NCBI RefSeq assembly: GCF_964030845.1
Contig: NZ_OZ034983.1
Location: forward strand, 186,001 to 250,000
Source of the DNA: Candidatus Fukatsuia endosymbiont of Tuberolachnus salignus
GTDB taxonomy: Bacteria; Pseudomonadota; Gammaproteobacteria; Enterobacterales; Enterobacteriaceae
Reading direction: 5' to 3'
Length of the DNA stretch: 64,000 nucleotides
The notes beneath the pieces are model-generated. The model did not search any database. It saw only the letters and a list, made by a program, of their open reading frames with translations, and was not told the origin of the DNA. Both the position numbers and the translations under genes were made by a program. This document shows positions 16,211-25,556 of the stretch, piece by piece. How positions within the stretch are numbered: the stretch's first letter is position 1; the number at the start of each line of letters is the position of its first letter.

Positions 16211-17482
16211 GTGGATAAATTCCGTATACAAGGGCCAACTCGCTTGAGTGGTGAAGTCACTATTTCTGGTGCAAAAAATGCCGCTTTGCCAATATTATTT
16301 GCCTCATTATTGGCTGAGGAAACAGTGGAGTTACAGAATGTTCCACATCTTAGGGATATCGACACTACCATTAAATTACTCCGTTGCCTAGGTGTTAAAA
16401 TTACACGTCAAGGCTCGCTATTGGTTGATGCGAGTCAGGTTGATCAGTTCTGTGCGCCTTATGAATTAGTGAAAACCATGCGTGCTTCAATTTGGGCGTT
16501 GGGGCCACTGGTGGCAAGATTTGGTAAAGCGGCAGTTTCTCTACCGGGTGGTTGTGCTATTGGCGCTCGCCCAGTTGACCTGCATATTAGTGGTTTGGAG
16601 CAACTGGGTGCCGAAATAATATTGGAACAAGGTTACGTCAAAGCATCAATACCAGGCTGGCCACAACGTCGCCTGCAAGGTGCACGTATCATTATGGATA
16701 AAGTCAGTGTCGGTGCAACGGTGACGACAATGAGCGCGGCCACGCTAGCGGATGGTACCACAGTGATTGAAAATGCGGCCTGTGAACCTGAAATTGTCGA
16801 TACAGCACATTTTCTTAATATGTTGGGAGCAAGAATCAGTGGTGCAGGGACAAACAACATTACCATCGAAGGCGTTGATCGGCTAGCTGGTGGTCAGTAT
16901 CCCATTCTGCCAGATCGGATTGAAACCGGTACCTTTTTGATTGCTGCAGCTATTTCAGGAGGCAAAATTGTCTGCCATAACGCTCGTCCAGATACTCTTG
17001 ATACGGTAGTAGCCAAATTACTTGAAGCAGGTGCTGAAATAGATGTAGATAACAAACAAATTAGCCTGGATATGCATGGAAAACGTCCCAAAGCCGTCAC
17101 TTTGTGTACTGCGCCACACCCGGGATTTCCAACAGATATGCAGGCACAATTCAGCTTGCTGAACCTGGTCGCAGAGGGGAGCAGTGTCATTACTGAAACT
17201 ATTTTCGAAAACCGTTTTATGCACATACCTGAATTGATCCGGATGGGTGCAAAAGCAGAAATTGAGGGTAGCAACGTTACTTGTCATGGTGTCGTGCAAC
17301 TCTCTGGTGCACAGGTCATGGCAACTGATCTGCGTGCTTCTGCCAGTCTGGTCTTGGCCGGCTGTATTGCCCATGGTGTCACTACCATCGACCGTATTTA
17401 TCATATCGATCGCGGTTATGAGCGCATCGAAGATAAATTGAACGCCTTGGGTGCACAAATTGAGCGGGTAAAAAACAGTTGA
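16211..17482 (+). CDS. murA: UDP-N-acetylglucosamine 1-carboxyvinyltransferase MurA
   Basis: 423 residues. MurA transfers enolpyruvate from PEP to UDP-GlcNAc, the first committed step of peptidoglycan synthesis, in the cytosol. Lys22 in GAKNAALP and catalytic Cys115 in GGCAIGARPVDLHI are both present; the Cys makes it fosfomycin-sensitive in principle. The start is GTG (MDKFRIQGPT), fixed by alignment. It ends the mla-ibaG-murA group. The family-A repeat directly upstream may carry or displace its promoter. The length is close to the E. coli 419. Confidence 0.96.
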   Translation: MDKFRIQGPTRLSGEVTISGAKNAALPILFASLLAEETVELQNVPHLRDIDTTIKLLRCLGVKITRQGSLLVDASQVDQFCAPYELVKTMRASIWALGPLVARFGKAAVSLPGGCAIGARPVDLHISGLEQLGAEIILEQGYVKASIPGWPQRRLQGARIIMDKVSVGATVTTMSAATLADGTTVIENAACEPEIVDTAHFLNMLGARISGAGTNNITIEGVDRLAGGQYPILPDRIETGTFLIAAAISGGKIVCHNARPDTLDTVVAKLLEAGAEIDVDNKQISLDMHGKRPKAVTLCTAPHPGFPTDMQAQFSLLNLVAEGSSVITETIFENRFMHIPELIRMGAKAEIEGSNVTCHGVVQLSGAQVMATDLRASASLVLAGCIAHGVTTIDRIYHIDRGYERIEDKLNALGAQIERVKNS

Positions 17483-17531
17483 CGGTTGCTGACGAACCAG
17501 CCCATAGCACCCTCTAACGTCAGCCGATGTG

Positions 17532-17707
17532 TAAGGATCTGTTCGAAATCTCTCGTGCTCGCCGTGTTTTGGTCAAGTAATTCGTAAAAAATGGGCTCAA
17601 AATGCTCATTTACTCCCTTTTTGTTGTATACAAAGAGTGAACTGCGCTTTTTCACTCATTTTTCCCTCGTCTGAGCGGTCGCTTAAGAAGATTTAGAACA
17701 GGTTCTA
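17532..17707 (-). repeat. MITE-like repeat, family A, copy 3
   Basis: About 172 bases, opposite in orientation to copies 1 and 2. Ends are TAAGGATCTGTTCGAAATCT and the complement of AGAACCTGTTCTAAATCT. It lies between murA and csrA, at a gene-order break relative to E. coli, where alaS and csrA follow recA in the same direction. Confidence 0.85.
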
Positions 17708-17708
17708 A

Positions 17709-17731
17709 GACCCCAGAAATACGGGGTCTCC
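17709..17731 (+). terminator. Hairpin downstream of murA
   Basis: A perfect seven-base stem AGACCCC / GGGGTCT encloses AGAAATACG. It stands 226 bases after the murA stop, beyond the family-A repeat, and may be the old murA terminator displaced by insertion. There is no clear T run on the plus strand, so termination is uncertain. Confidence 0.4.
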
Positions 17732-17875
17732 ACTTAAAAAAGTAAGTTATTGGATGAAAGTGCGTACTTGTTGACGATTCTGTAATGTAAAATAGCGCTT
17801 ATGTCTGGCCAAGCAAAACAGCATAGAGATAATATAAGCGACGGGCTTCGCAAAAAGCAAAGCCCTAATTCAGAA

Positions 17876-18061
17876 TCAGTAATCCGGTGTGGCACGCTTT
17901 TCTGCTTGAATACGCTGATAGATTTCTTCACGGTGGACAGAAACTTCTTTCGGTGCATTTACACCAAGTCGTACTTGGTTGCCTTTAACTCCTAACACAG
18001 TAACCGTCACATCATCGCCAATCATGAGTGTTTCACCAATTCGACGAGTCAGAATAAGCAT
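17876..18061 (-). CDS. csrA: Carbon storage regulator CsrA
   Basis: 61-residue RNA-binding dimer that binds GGA motifs in mRNA leaders and controls carbon metabolism, motility and virulence. The whole sequence matches enterobacterial CsrA, including the N-terminal MLILTRRIGETLMIGD strand and the RNA-contacting Leu4 and Arg44 (VHREEI). GGAGC lies about six bases upstream of the ATG (CAAGGAGCAAAGA). It follows alaS as in E. coli. Confidence 0.97.
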   Translation of the reverse strand: MLILTRRIGETLMIGDDVTVTVLGVKGNQVRLGVNAPKEVSVHREEIYQRIQAEKRATPDY

Positions 18062-18312
18062 TCTTTGCTCCTTGAAAAATTAAAAGAGTCGGGTCTCTCA
18101 GTTTCCCCGCCATTATCTACCATACACCGTGAAAACATAAGCGACTGCATCTACATAAAATGTAAGCAGCTTGGTTGCTCCTAACCGATACAAGTTTAGT
18201 TGAATCGAACAATTTTGCGCTTAAGTTTACAACAGATATACGATACGAAATTAAAAAAACGCCATATGCGATATAGCAATATGGCGCACAGGTTCTAGTC
18301 GTCACTACCAAC

Positions 18313-20943
18313 TTATAGTCGGGCGTTTACCCATGCTTCTACACTGATCAGCGCTGAAGGTAACGCTTCTACATTCGTTCCCCCTGCCTCTGCCATATCT
18401 GAACGCCCGCCACCTTTACCACCCACTTGCCCTGCGATATCTGCTATTAAGTCACCCGCTTTTACTTTATTGATCAAGTTCTTAGTGATACCGACAATTA
18501 GATTCACCTTATTATCTGTAGCCGTCGCCAACACAATAATTGCTGAACCCAATTGATTTTTTAGCGAGTCAACCACAGTACGCAGCATCTCTGGTGCAAC
18601 GTTATCTAACTTCTTCACGAGGAGTTTCACACCCTTTATTTGTTTCACGTCAGCGAGTAGAGAAGCACTCTCCTGCGCCGTTTGCTTACCCTTAAGTTGG
18701 TGTAATTCTCTCTCCAAAGTTTTACCACGATCCTGTATCAAGCGGATTTTATCAAGCACATTATGGCTATCACCTTTAACCTGATGAGAAATTTTTTGTA
18801 ACAAATCGCTTTCCTGATGTAGCAGTGCAATGGCTTTCTCACCAGTCACGGCTTCGATACGACGGATCCCTGCTGCTGTAGCTGATTCAGCGGTAATACG
18901 GAACAAACCAATATCACCGGTACGACTGGCATGCGTGCCACCACAAAGCTCGGTAGAAAAATCACCCATCACCAGAACACGCACCTGATCGTCGTATTTT
19001 TCACCAAATAACGCCAACGCTCCTCTTTTTTTGGCTACTTCCAATGCCATAATTTCAGTCTGTATAGGTTGATTACAGCGAATCTGGGCGTTGACAAGCG
19101 CCTCAACCTCGTGGATTTGCTTTTTCCCCATTGCTTGAGTATGAGAAAAATCGAAACGCAGGTATTTATCGTTGACCAAAGAGCCTTTCTGAGAAACGTG
19201 TTCGCCCAGCGTCTTACGCAGAGCAGCATGTAACAGATGTGTCGCTGAATGGTTTAAGCGAATACGATTACGACGGGCAGCATCAACAGTCGCATCAATT
19301 TTATCCTGCACACGCAAACATCCCTGAGTCAGCCGCCCCAGATGAGCAATAGCCTGACCATATTTCTGAGTATTTGCCACGACAAAATGGGCATCGGTAG
19401 TATTTTTCAGCTCACCGGTATCACCAACTTGCCCACCTGATTCAGCATAGAAAGGTGTTTTATCCAATACCACCACAGCTTCTTCGGTAGGATGAATTTC
19501 ATTCACCGTCTTACCATTATGAAACAAGGCAGTTATCGTCGCCGGTTGTTGCATATGTTCATAGCCAGAAAACTGGCTTACGTTCTCAACACGGATCACA
19601 TGACTGTAATCGACAGCAAAACCACCAGATTCACGAGCACGCCGACGTTGGGCTTGCATCGCTTGCTCAAATCCGGCTTCATCAACTTTAACAGCCCGCT
19701 CACGACACACATCAGCTGTTAAATCGATAGGGAAGCCGTAGGTATCATACAGCCGAAAAGCCGTTGTACCATCCAGTGTATCCCCTATCAATTTACTGAG
19801 TTCTTCATCCAATAAAGCTAAGCCACGTTCTAACGTACGGGCAAACTGTTCTTCTTCAGTCCGTAGTAACTGCTCAATCATTGACTGTCGACGTTTCAGT
19901 TCATCTGCCGCTGATCCCATAACAGCAATTAATGGAGCAACCAGTTTGTAGAAGAAAATATCTTTTGTACCTAGCATATTGCCATGACGGATAGCTCGCC
20001 GAATGATACGACGTAACACATAGCCACGGTTCTCGTTTGACGGTATAACACCATCAGAGATCAGAAAAGCACAGGAACGAATATGATCAGCGATAACCCG
20101 TAGAGATTGACTCGATAGATCGGTAATACCGATGATACTGGCAACAGCTGCAATTAAATCACGGAATAAGTCAATCTCATAATTGGAGTTCACGTGCTGT
20201 AATACAGCCGCAAGACGCTCTAATCCCATACCGGTATCAACCGATGGCTGAAATAATGGCAGCATCGTACCGTCACACTGGCGATCGAATTGCATAAAGA
20301 CGATATTCCAGATCTCAATATAACGATCACCGTCTTCTTCAGGCGATCCAGGAGGCCCTCCAAAAATATGATCACCGTGATCATAGAAAATTTCGCTGCA
20401 AGGGCCACAAGGACCGGTATCTCCCATTTGCCAGAAGTTATCTGATGCAAATGCACTACCCTTATTATCACCAATACGAATAATGCGCTCATGGGGCACA
20501 CCAATTTCGTTCGACCAGATATTATAAGCTTCATCATCAGTGTGATACACAGTTATCCAAAGCTTATTTTGGGGCAAATTGAACCATTGCTTACTGGTCA
20601 GTAGTTCCCAAGCAAAATGAATCGCTTCATGTTTAAAGTAATCACCGAAACTGAAATTGCCCAGCATTTCGAAGAAGGTATGATGACGTGCGGTATGACC
20701 TACATTTTTCAGATCATTATGTTTACCGCCAGCACGTATACAACGCTGAGACGTAGCAGCGCGAGAATAATCCCGTTTATCCAGGCCTAAAAAAACGTCT
20801 TTAAACTGATTCATCCCTGCATTGGTAAACAACAGAGTAGGATCATTGTCAGGGATCAAGAAACTGCTTGATACAATCCTGTGTCCCTTATTACGGAAGA
20901 AATCGAGAAACGCTTGACGGATCTCAGCGGTGCTCTTACTCAT
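18313..20943 (-). CDS. alaS: Alanyl-tRNA synthetase AlaS
   Basis: 876 residues, starting at MSKSTAEIRQAFLDFF; a longer frame upstream has no homology. Class II synthetase charging tRNA-Ala. The aminoacylation domain (about 1-460) has motif-2 elements such as TSQRCIRAGGKHNDLKNVG and HTFFEMLGNFSFGDYFK. The editing domain (about 550-715) carries the zinc ligands HSATHLLHAALR (HxxxH) and CGGTHASRTGDIG. A C-terminal DHHA1/C-Ala domain follows, with GGKGGGRSDMAEAGG at the end. The length equals that of E. coli. It is co-directional with csrA, 251 bases downstream. Confidence 0.97.
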   Translation of the reverse strand: MSKSTAEIRQAFLDFFRNKGHRIVSSSFLIPDNDPTLLFTNAGMNQFKDVFLGLDKRDYSRAATSQRCIRAGGKHNDLKNVGHTARHHTFFEMLGNFSFGDYFKHEAIHFAWELLTSKQWFNLPQNKLWITVYHTDDEAYNIWSNEIGVPHERIIRIGDNKGSAFASDNFWQMGDTGPCGPCSEIFYDHGDHIFGGPPGSPEEDGDRYIEIWNIVFMQFDRQCDGTMLPLFQPSVDTGMGLERLAAVLQHVNSNYEIDLFRDLIAAVASIIGITDLSSQSLRVIADHIRSCAFLISDGVIPSNENRGYVLRRIIRRAIRHGNMLGTKDIFFYKLVAPLIAVMGSAADELKRRQSMIEQLLRTEEEQFARTLERGLALLDEELSKLIGDTLDGTTAFRLYDTYGFPIDLTADVCRERAVKVDEAGFEQAMQAQRRRARESGGFAVDYSHVIRVENVSQFSGYEHMQQPATITALFHNGKTVNEIHPTEEAVVVLDKTPFYAESGGQVGDTGELKNTTDAHFVVANTQKYGQAIAHLGRLTQGCLRVQDKIDATVDAARRNRIRLNHSATHLLHAALRKTLGEHVSQKGSLVNDKYLRFDFSHTQAMGKKQIHEVEALVNAQIRCNQPIQTEIMALEVAKKRGALALFGEKYDDQVRVLVMGDFSTELCGGTHASRTGDIGLFRITAESATAAGIRRIEAVTGEKAIALLHQESDLLQKISHQVKGDSHNVLDKIRLIQDRGKTLERELHQLKGKQTAQESASLLADVKQIKGVKLLVKKLDNVAPEMLRTVVDSLKNQLGSAIIVLATATDNKVNLIVGITKNLINKVKAGDLIADIAGQVGGKGGGRSDMAEAGGTNVEALPSALISVEAWVNARL

Positions 20944-21269
20944 AATTTTCCCAAAGTGAAACTGGCAGAATGGTTTTTTACACCCTCCTCGTTCTAAAAA
21001 TGCGAGGATCTTTACCGTGTTCAAACCACAGTCTAACAGTGCAAATATGCTGTTAAGGATCTAGAATATTGTGCGTCATTTTACACAAGGTCGATAAATT
21101 TGAAAACAGAGCCTAATACCTTTAGTGATTGTTATTCACCATTTTTTATCACGTTCAGAGTATAGCCATAGAGAACGAAAGACAAGGTAACATATTAAAC
21201 CAATCTGGATTATAGTCTAACCCTAGGTAACCAGATTAAACCTTTTGGATCGAAGAGGGTAATTAAACG
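20944..21269. other. Non-coding gap between alaS and ampC remnant
   Basis: About 326 bases of AT-rich DNA between divergent genes, presumably holding the alaS promoter. The only structure seen is an inverted repeat, AATCTGG (21202-21208) and CCAGATT (21231-21237), inside two related segments, GGTAACATATTAAACC and GGTAACCAGATTAAACC. No gene is visible, and ampR is not present beside the ampC remnant. Confidence 0.4.
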
Positions 21270-21478
21270 ATGTATCGAGTTCATTGTTGTTCACTAAAAA
21301 TTATAAAACTGTTGTCAATTTTTATCTGCATCCTCACAGCCAGTGGCTATGCTACCGCCAATGTAGAGTAATCCAGGATCAAAGACATAGTAAACAATAC
21401 TATCCAACCATTGATAAAGAAATACAATATCCGGTGAATGGCGATCGCAGTAACCATCGATGGAAAAAATTATTTCTA

Positions 21479-22572
21479 TACCCGTGATCAATGAAGATGC
21501 TTGATTTTGAAGTCGATAAGGATCATGCTCATAGCCATGAAAATAGAGCTGACTGCTGACCAGAAAATTACCCTCGAAGCCCAACATCGTCAAAGCCATG
21601 ACCGCCGTGTCTGTGACAGGATCCGGTGTGTTTTGTTGTCCGCAGACGGCTGGACTCCCCCTATGATTGCTCACTCACAGCTCATTAATGAAACCACGGT
21701 GCGGCGCCACCTTACAGACTATCATAAACTCAACAAGCTCAAGCCTGAAAATGGCGGCTCCGATGGCTATCTCAATGCGGAACAGACCACGTCGCTGGTT
21801 GAACATCTCACCCAGCCGCTCTACCACCACAATCACCAAATTGTGGCGTATATCGCTGGACGCTGGAACATCACCTTTACCGTATCAGGTCTGTATAAAG
21901 GGTTGAAGCAGCATGGCTTTAGCTATAAAAAGCCGAAAGGTGTTCCGCATAAATTTGACGTTGAGAAACAGCAGCAATTTATAAAGACCTACAGCGAATT
22001 GAAAGACGCCGCGGGTAATGACCCCATACTGTTTATTGATGCCGTTCATCCGACACAAGCCACCAAAATAAGCTACGGCTGGATACGAAAAGGCCAGAAT
22101 AAAACGATAGAGACCACCGGGAGCAGAACGCGGTTGAATATCATGGGAGCCTTGAACATCCAGAATGTGGCTAACCCCATAATCCGTGATGATGAGACGA
22201 TTAACAGCGAAAATGTGGTTCACTTCCTGTCTGCCATTCGCGCGCATTATCCCATCACGACAACGGCACATGTGATCCTCGAGGGTGCAGGCTATCACCG
22301 TTCACAGCTTGTGCAAGACGCCGCGCTTACGTTGAATATCCAGCTTCATTACCTTCCGCCGTATAGCCCGAATCTAAACCCGATAGAGCGATTGTGGAAG
22401 GTGATGAATGAGCAAACACGAAACAATAGATATTACCCATCTAAACAGAGTTTTAAGAACGATATCTTAAACTTCTTTGAAGTGAAGCTACCACAAATGG
22501 CAAGTTCTCTGGTATCTCGCTTAAACGATAATTTCCAGGCGCTAAATCCTGCATCTTGATTTCACTTGGGTA
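21479..22572 (+). mobile_element. IS630-family insertion sequence
   Basis: About 1.09 kb. Imperfect inverted ends are CCCGTGATCAATGAAGATGC on the left (from 21481) and the complement CCCAAGTGAAATCAAGATGC on the right (to 22570), bordered by TA, the target of IS630 elements. It is inserted in the ampC remnant. One open transposase gene fills it. Confidence 0.85.
21537..22559 (+). CDS. IS630-family transposase
   Basis: 340 residues from the ATG of MKIELTADQKITLEAQ; an in-frame ATG 12 codons upstream is possible. An N-terminal helix-turn-helix region (about 15-110) is followed by the DDE domain. The first acid is in LFIDAVHPTQ (Asp168) and the last in NPIERLWK (Glu284). The middle motif reads VILEGAGYHRS, where family members usually have Asp-Asn or Asp-Gly, so residue 249 is Glu instead of Asp. 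The frame is intact to the IS end, but catalysis may be impaired. Confidence 0.88.
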   Translation: MKIELTADQKITLEAQHRQSHDRRVCDRIRCVLLSADGWTPPMIAHSQLINETTVRRHLTDYHKLNKLKPENGGSDGYLNAEQTTSLVEHLTQPLYHHNHQIVAYIAGRWNITFTVSGLYKGLKQHGFSYKKPKGVPHKFDVEKQQQFIKTYSELKDAAGNDPILFIDAVHPTQATKISYGWIRKGQNKTIETTGSRTRLNIMGALNIQNVANPIIRDDETINSENVVHFLSAIRAHYPITTTAHVILEGAGYHRSQLVQDAALTLNIQLHYLPPYSPNLNPIERLWKVMNEQTRNNRYYPSKQSFKNDILNFFEVKLPQMASSLVSRLNDNFQALNPAS

Positions 22573-23564
22573 TATAACTATGGTGTTGCATCAAGAGAGA
22601 GCCAACAACGCATTACAAGTGAAACTCTTTTTGAAATCGGCTCGCTTAGCAAAACATTTACGGCAACATGGGCTTCTTATGAGCAAGTCAATGGTAACCT
22701 TTCGTTATCTGACAGTGCCAGCAAATATTTACCTTCCTTGAGTAGTAGCAGCTTTGACAACATCAGCCTACTAAATTTGGCTACACATACTGCCGGTGGC
22801 CTCCCGCTGCAAGTTCCTGACAATATTAGTAATACCGATTAATTAATGGATTATTTCAAACACGGGTAACCTGCTCATGTCGCTGGAACATACCGGACTT
22901 ACTCAAATCTCAGTGTCGGTATGTTAGGCATGATCGCGGCTAATAGTATGCACGGGTCTTATGATGACACGATTGAAAAGAAATTATTCTCTGAACTTGG
23001 AATGAGACACCGTTACATTAATGTGCCAGAAAATAAGATGAAGGATTATGCACAAGGTTATAATAAAAAAGACATGCCCGTCAGGTTAAATACGGGTGTT
23101 CTAGTATCCGAAGCGTACGGGGTAAAATCCAACACCAGTGATTTGATCCGGTTTATTGAAACCAACATGCAAGTCGTTAAGGTTAACGAAAAGTTGCAAC
23201 GTGCTATAACTGACACTCATATGGGATACTTCAAATCAGGCGAAATAACGCAGGATTTAATATGGGAGCAATACCCCTATCCGGTAAAGCTGGAACGGTT
23301 GTTAACCGGTAACTCCGATACGATGATCTATCAGAATACGCCAGTGGTCAAGTTAAGCCCCCCATTGCTGCCACAGGTGGATGTCCTGATCAACAAAACC
23401 GGGTCAACCAACGGCTTTGCAGCTTACGCTGCCTTTATCCCTATCAAAAAAATGGGCATTGTGGTACTGGCAAATAAATCTTATCCGATTGCTCCGAGAG
23501 TGACTGCTGCTTATCAAATATTAACTCAGCTGGATAATTAGACTACATTGCAAAACCGATTGTC

Positions 23565-24764
23565 CTAACTGCCGGTATCTATTGAAAAGATAAGGTCATT
23601 TGACTCTTGTCTTACTAATTCGAGGATTGCTTGAGCGGCTTGCTGATCAGCACCGCAACGGATGTCTTGATGTAAAGTCAAAAAGCGTTCTTTCAGTGCT
23701 ACAACAGTTTTTTCTTCGGTTAATAATGGCAATAGCGCATTGGCGAGTTTTTGTGGTTGGCAATCCTGTTGCAATAATTCAGTGACCAACTCTTCTCCTG
23801 CCAGTAGATTGGGCAGTGAGACATAAGGTGTTTTCACCCATCGTTTTGCTAGCCAGAAAGTGAAAGGCCGCATACGGTAAGCGACGACCATCGGGCACTT
23901 GGCCAGCATACATTCCAGTGCCGCTGTTCCTGAAGCAAGTAATGTGGCATCACTGGCGGTCATGGCACGGCCCGCCTGACCATCGAGCAGATGTAGTGGT
24001 AAATCTGGCGCTATTTTAGTTTTAATGGCGATGAATTGTTGCCGTCGTTGAGGGTTAACCAGTGGCACCAGTACCTGAAGATCGGGAAATTGTTGACGCA
24101 GTAGCGTCGCGGTAAGGAGAAAATCGGCACTCAACATGGCGACTTCCGCATGGCGACTGCCTGGTAATAATGCCAGGCAGCGGCTATCGGCGGCAATACC
24201 GAGCGCCGCTCTTGCTGCTTGCTGATCAGGTATTAGCGGCATGGCATCAGCCATAGTATGACCGATAAAACGACAGGGAACCTTGAAACGGTCGTAAAAC
24301 GCTTTTTCGAAAGGCAGCAACGCCAAAACCATATCTGTGGCCTTAGCTATTTTTAAAATGCGTTTTTGCCGCCAGGCCCAGACTGATGGGCTGACATAAT
24401 GGAGGGTACGAATACCCTGTTGTTTCAAATACCGTTCAAGATTGATATTAAAATCAGGTGCGTCGATGCCGATAAAAATATCAGGATTGAGTTTGGTAAA
24501 GCGCTGACCAAGATCACGGCGAATTTTGAGTAAGCGTGGTAAACGGCCTAACACTTCGACCACGCCCATCACCGCCAATTCTTCCATTTGATACCATGTT
24601 TCGCAGCCTTCGGCCTGCATCAAGGGACCGGTAATACCAACAAAGTGTGCATCAGGAACCTGCGCTTTCAAGGCGCGCATTAATCCGGCGGCTAAAATAT
24701 CACCTGAGGTCTCTCCGGCAACTAATCCGATGGTCAACGGACGATTTTGCAGATGATTTTGCAT
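23565..24764 (-). CDS. lpxB: Lipid-A-disaccharide synthase LpxB
   Basis: 399 residues. It joins 2,3-diacylglucosamine-1-phosphate and its UDP form to make the lipid A disaccharide at the inner membrane face. The N-terminal VAGETSGDILAAGLM, SPSVWAWRQKRI, LLPGSRHAEVA and LLASGTAALECMLAKCPMVV motifs are those of the GT-B LpxB family. It is three bases downstream of lpxA and the last gene of the conserved block. In relatives rnhB and dnaE follow; here the degraded ampC does, so synteny breaks at its 3' end. Confidence 0.96.
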   Translation of the reverse strand: MQNHLQNRPLTIGLVAGETSGDILAAGLMRALKAQVPDAHFVGITGPLMQAEGCETWYQMEELAVMGVVEVLGRLPRLLKIRRDLGQRFTKLNPDIFIGIDAPDFNINLERYLKQQGIRTLHYVSPSVWAWRQKRILKIAKATDMVLALLPFEKAFYDRFKVPCRFIGHTMADAMPLIPDQQAARAALGIAADSRCLALLPGSRHAEVAMLSADFLLTATLLRQQFPDLQVLVPLVNPQRRQQFIAIKTKIAPDLPLHLLDGQAGRAMTASDATLLASGTAALECMLAKCPMVVAYRMRPFTFWLAKRWVKTPYVSLPNLLAGEELVTELLQQDCQPQKLANALLPLLTEEKTVVALKERFLTLHQDIRCGADQQAAQAILELVRQESNDLIFSIDTGS

Positions 24765-24767
24765 AAG

Positions 24768-25556
24768 TTAGCGGATGATACCTCGAGTCGAACGGGCAAA
24801 GAAATCAGTGAACAATTTTAGTGCGGGCTTTTTTTCTGCCAGTATTGCTATTTCGTTTTTTGCTTCTTCAAACGTTTTTTTACTACGATACAATAATTTA
24901 TGAGCTTCACTGATAGCACTGCGGAATTCCCTGTCAAAACCACGGCGTTTTAATCCTTCGATATTAACCCCAAAAGGTGTTGCATGATTACCCTGAGCAA
25001 CCATACAGGGTGGTACATCCTGAGCAACGCCCGAACAGCCACCGACCATCACATGAGCGCCAATCACGCAAAATTGATGTATCGCCGTCATCCCGCCGAT
25101 AATCGCATAATCACCTATGTTGACATGTCCCCCCAAAGTTGCATTATTAGCCAAAACACAGTTGTTACCAACCAGACAATCATGAGCAACATGAGTATTA
25201 ACCATTAGCAGGTTACCATTGCCGATTTTAGTTAGCCCTCCACCTTGTATTGTACCCCGGTGGATAGAAACGCTCTCGCGGATACGGTTGTGATCACCGA
25301 TCTCAACACGGGTGGGTTCCCCTGCGTATTTTAAGTCTTGGTTGACTTCACCAATGGAAGCAAACTGATAAATTTGATTATGGCAACCAATTTTTGTGAT
25401 GCCGTTAATAACAATATGAGATTTAAGTTCTGTACCCGTGCCGATTTCTACCTTGGAGCCGATAAAACAGAAAGGGCCGACAGTGACGTTGGCAGCAATA
25501 ACCGCACCCTTTTCGACGATAGCTGTTGGATGGATAACAGGGGTTTTATTAATCAC
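24768..25556 (-). CDS. lpxA: UDP-N-acetylglucosamine acyltransferase LpxA
   Basis: 262 residues, the first enzyme of lipid A synthesis, adding 3-hydroxyacyl to UDP-GlcNAc. A left-handed beta-helix of hexapeptide repeats spans about 8-185. The catalytic His lies in the conserved NTHVAHDCLVGN segment, and GGHVNIGDYAIIGG and the C-terminal TDFFARSTRG are typical. The start is GTG, overlapping the fabZ stop by four bases, so the two are translationally coupled. The length matches the E. coli 262. Confidence 0.97.
   Translation of the reverse strand: MINKTPVIHPTAIVEKGAVIAANVTVGPFCFIGSKVEIGTGTELKSHIVINGITKIGCHNQIYQFASIGEVNQDLKYAGEPTRVEIGDHNRIRESVSIHRGTIQGGGLTKIGNGNLLMVNTHVAHDCLVGNNCVLANNATLGGHVNIGDYAIIGGMTAIHQFCVIGAHVMVGGCSGVAQDVPPCMVAQGNHATPFGVNIEGLKRRGFDREFRSAISEAHKLLYRSKKTFEEAKNEIAILAEKKPALKLFTDFFARSTRGIIR

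Larger units (their letters stand above)
21270..23541 (+). pseudogene. ampC: Class C beta-lactamase (AmpC-type) pseudogene, split by IS630
   Basis: The remnant reads as a class C beta-lactamase/serine hydrolase in one frame once the IS (21479-22572) is removed. It has a signal peptide (MYRVHCCSLKIIKL onward, about 1-30), then IQPLIKKYNI, the active-site motif GSLSKTF (S-x-x-K), the Tyr motif TYSNLS (Y-x-N) and the third motif NKTGSTNGF (K-T-G), ending in QILTQLDN. Besides the IS there are four in-frame stops: TAA 21369, TGA 21435, TAA 22840 and TAA 22867. No active enzyme can be made. Removing the IS with one TA restores FYNYGVAS, so that junction itself is frame-neutral. The stop TAG at 23539 again abuts a repeat end (GACTACATTGCAAAACCG). 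Confidence 0.88.

Noticed and set aside
17840..17866. Hairpin GGGCTTCGC/GCAAAGCCC after csrA
   Set aside because: The stem is good but no T run follows on the csrA strand, so I did not list it as a terminator.
18117..18311. Minus-strand frame of 64 codons between csrA and alaS
   Set aside because: No ribosome site, no recognisable motif, and it lies in the short alaS-csrA spacer; more likely untranslated DNA.
22556..22741. Frame of 61 codons after the IS630 transposase
   Set aside because: It overlaps the ampC remnant in another frame; the ampC frame gives clear motifs, this one none.
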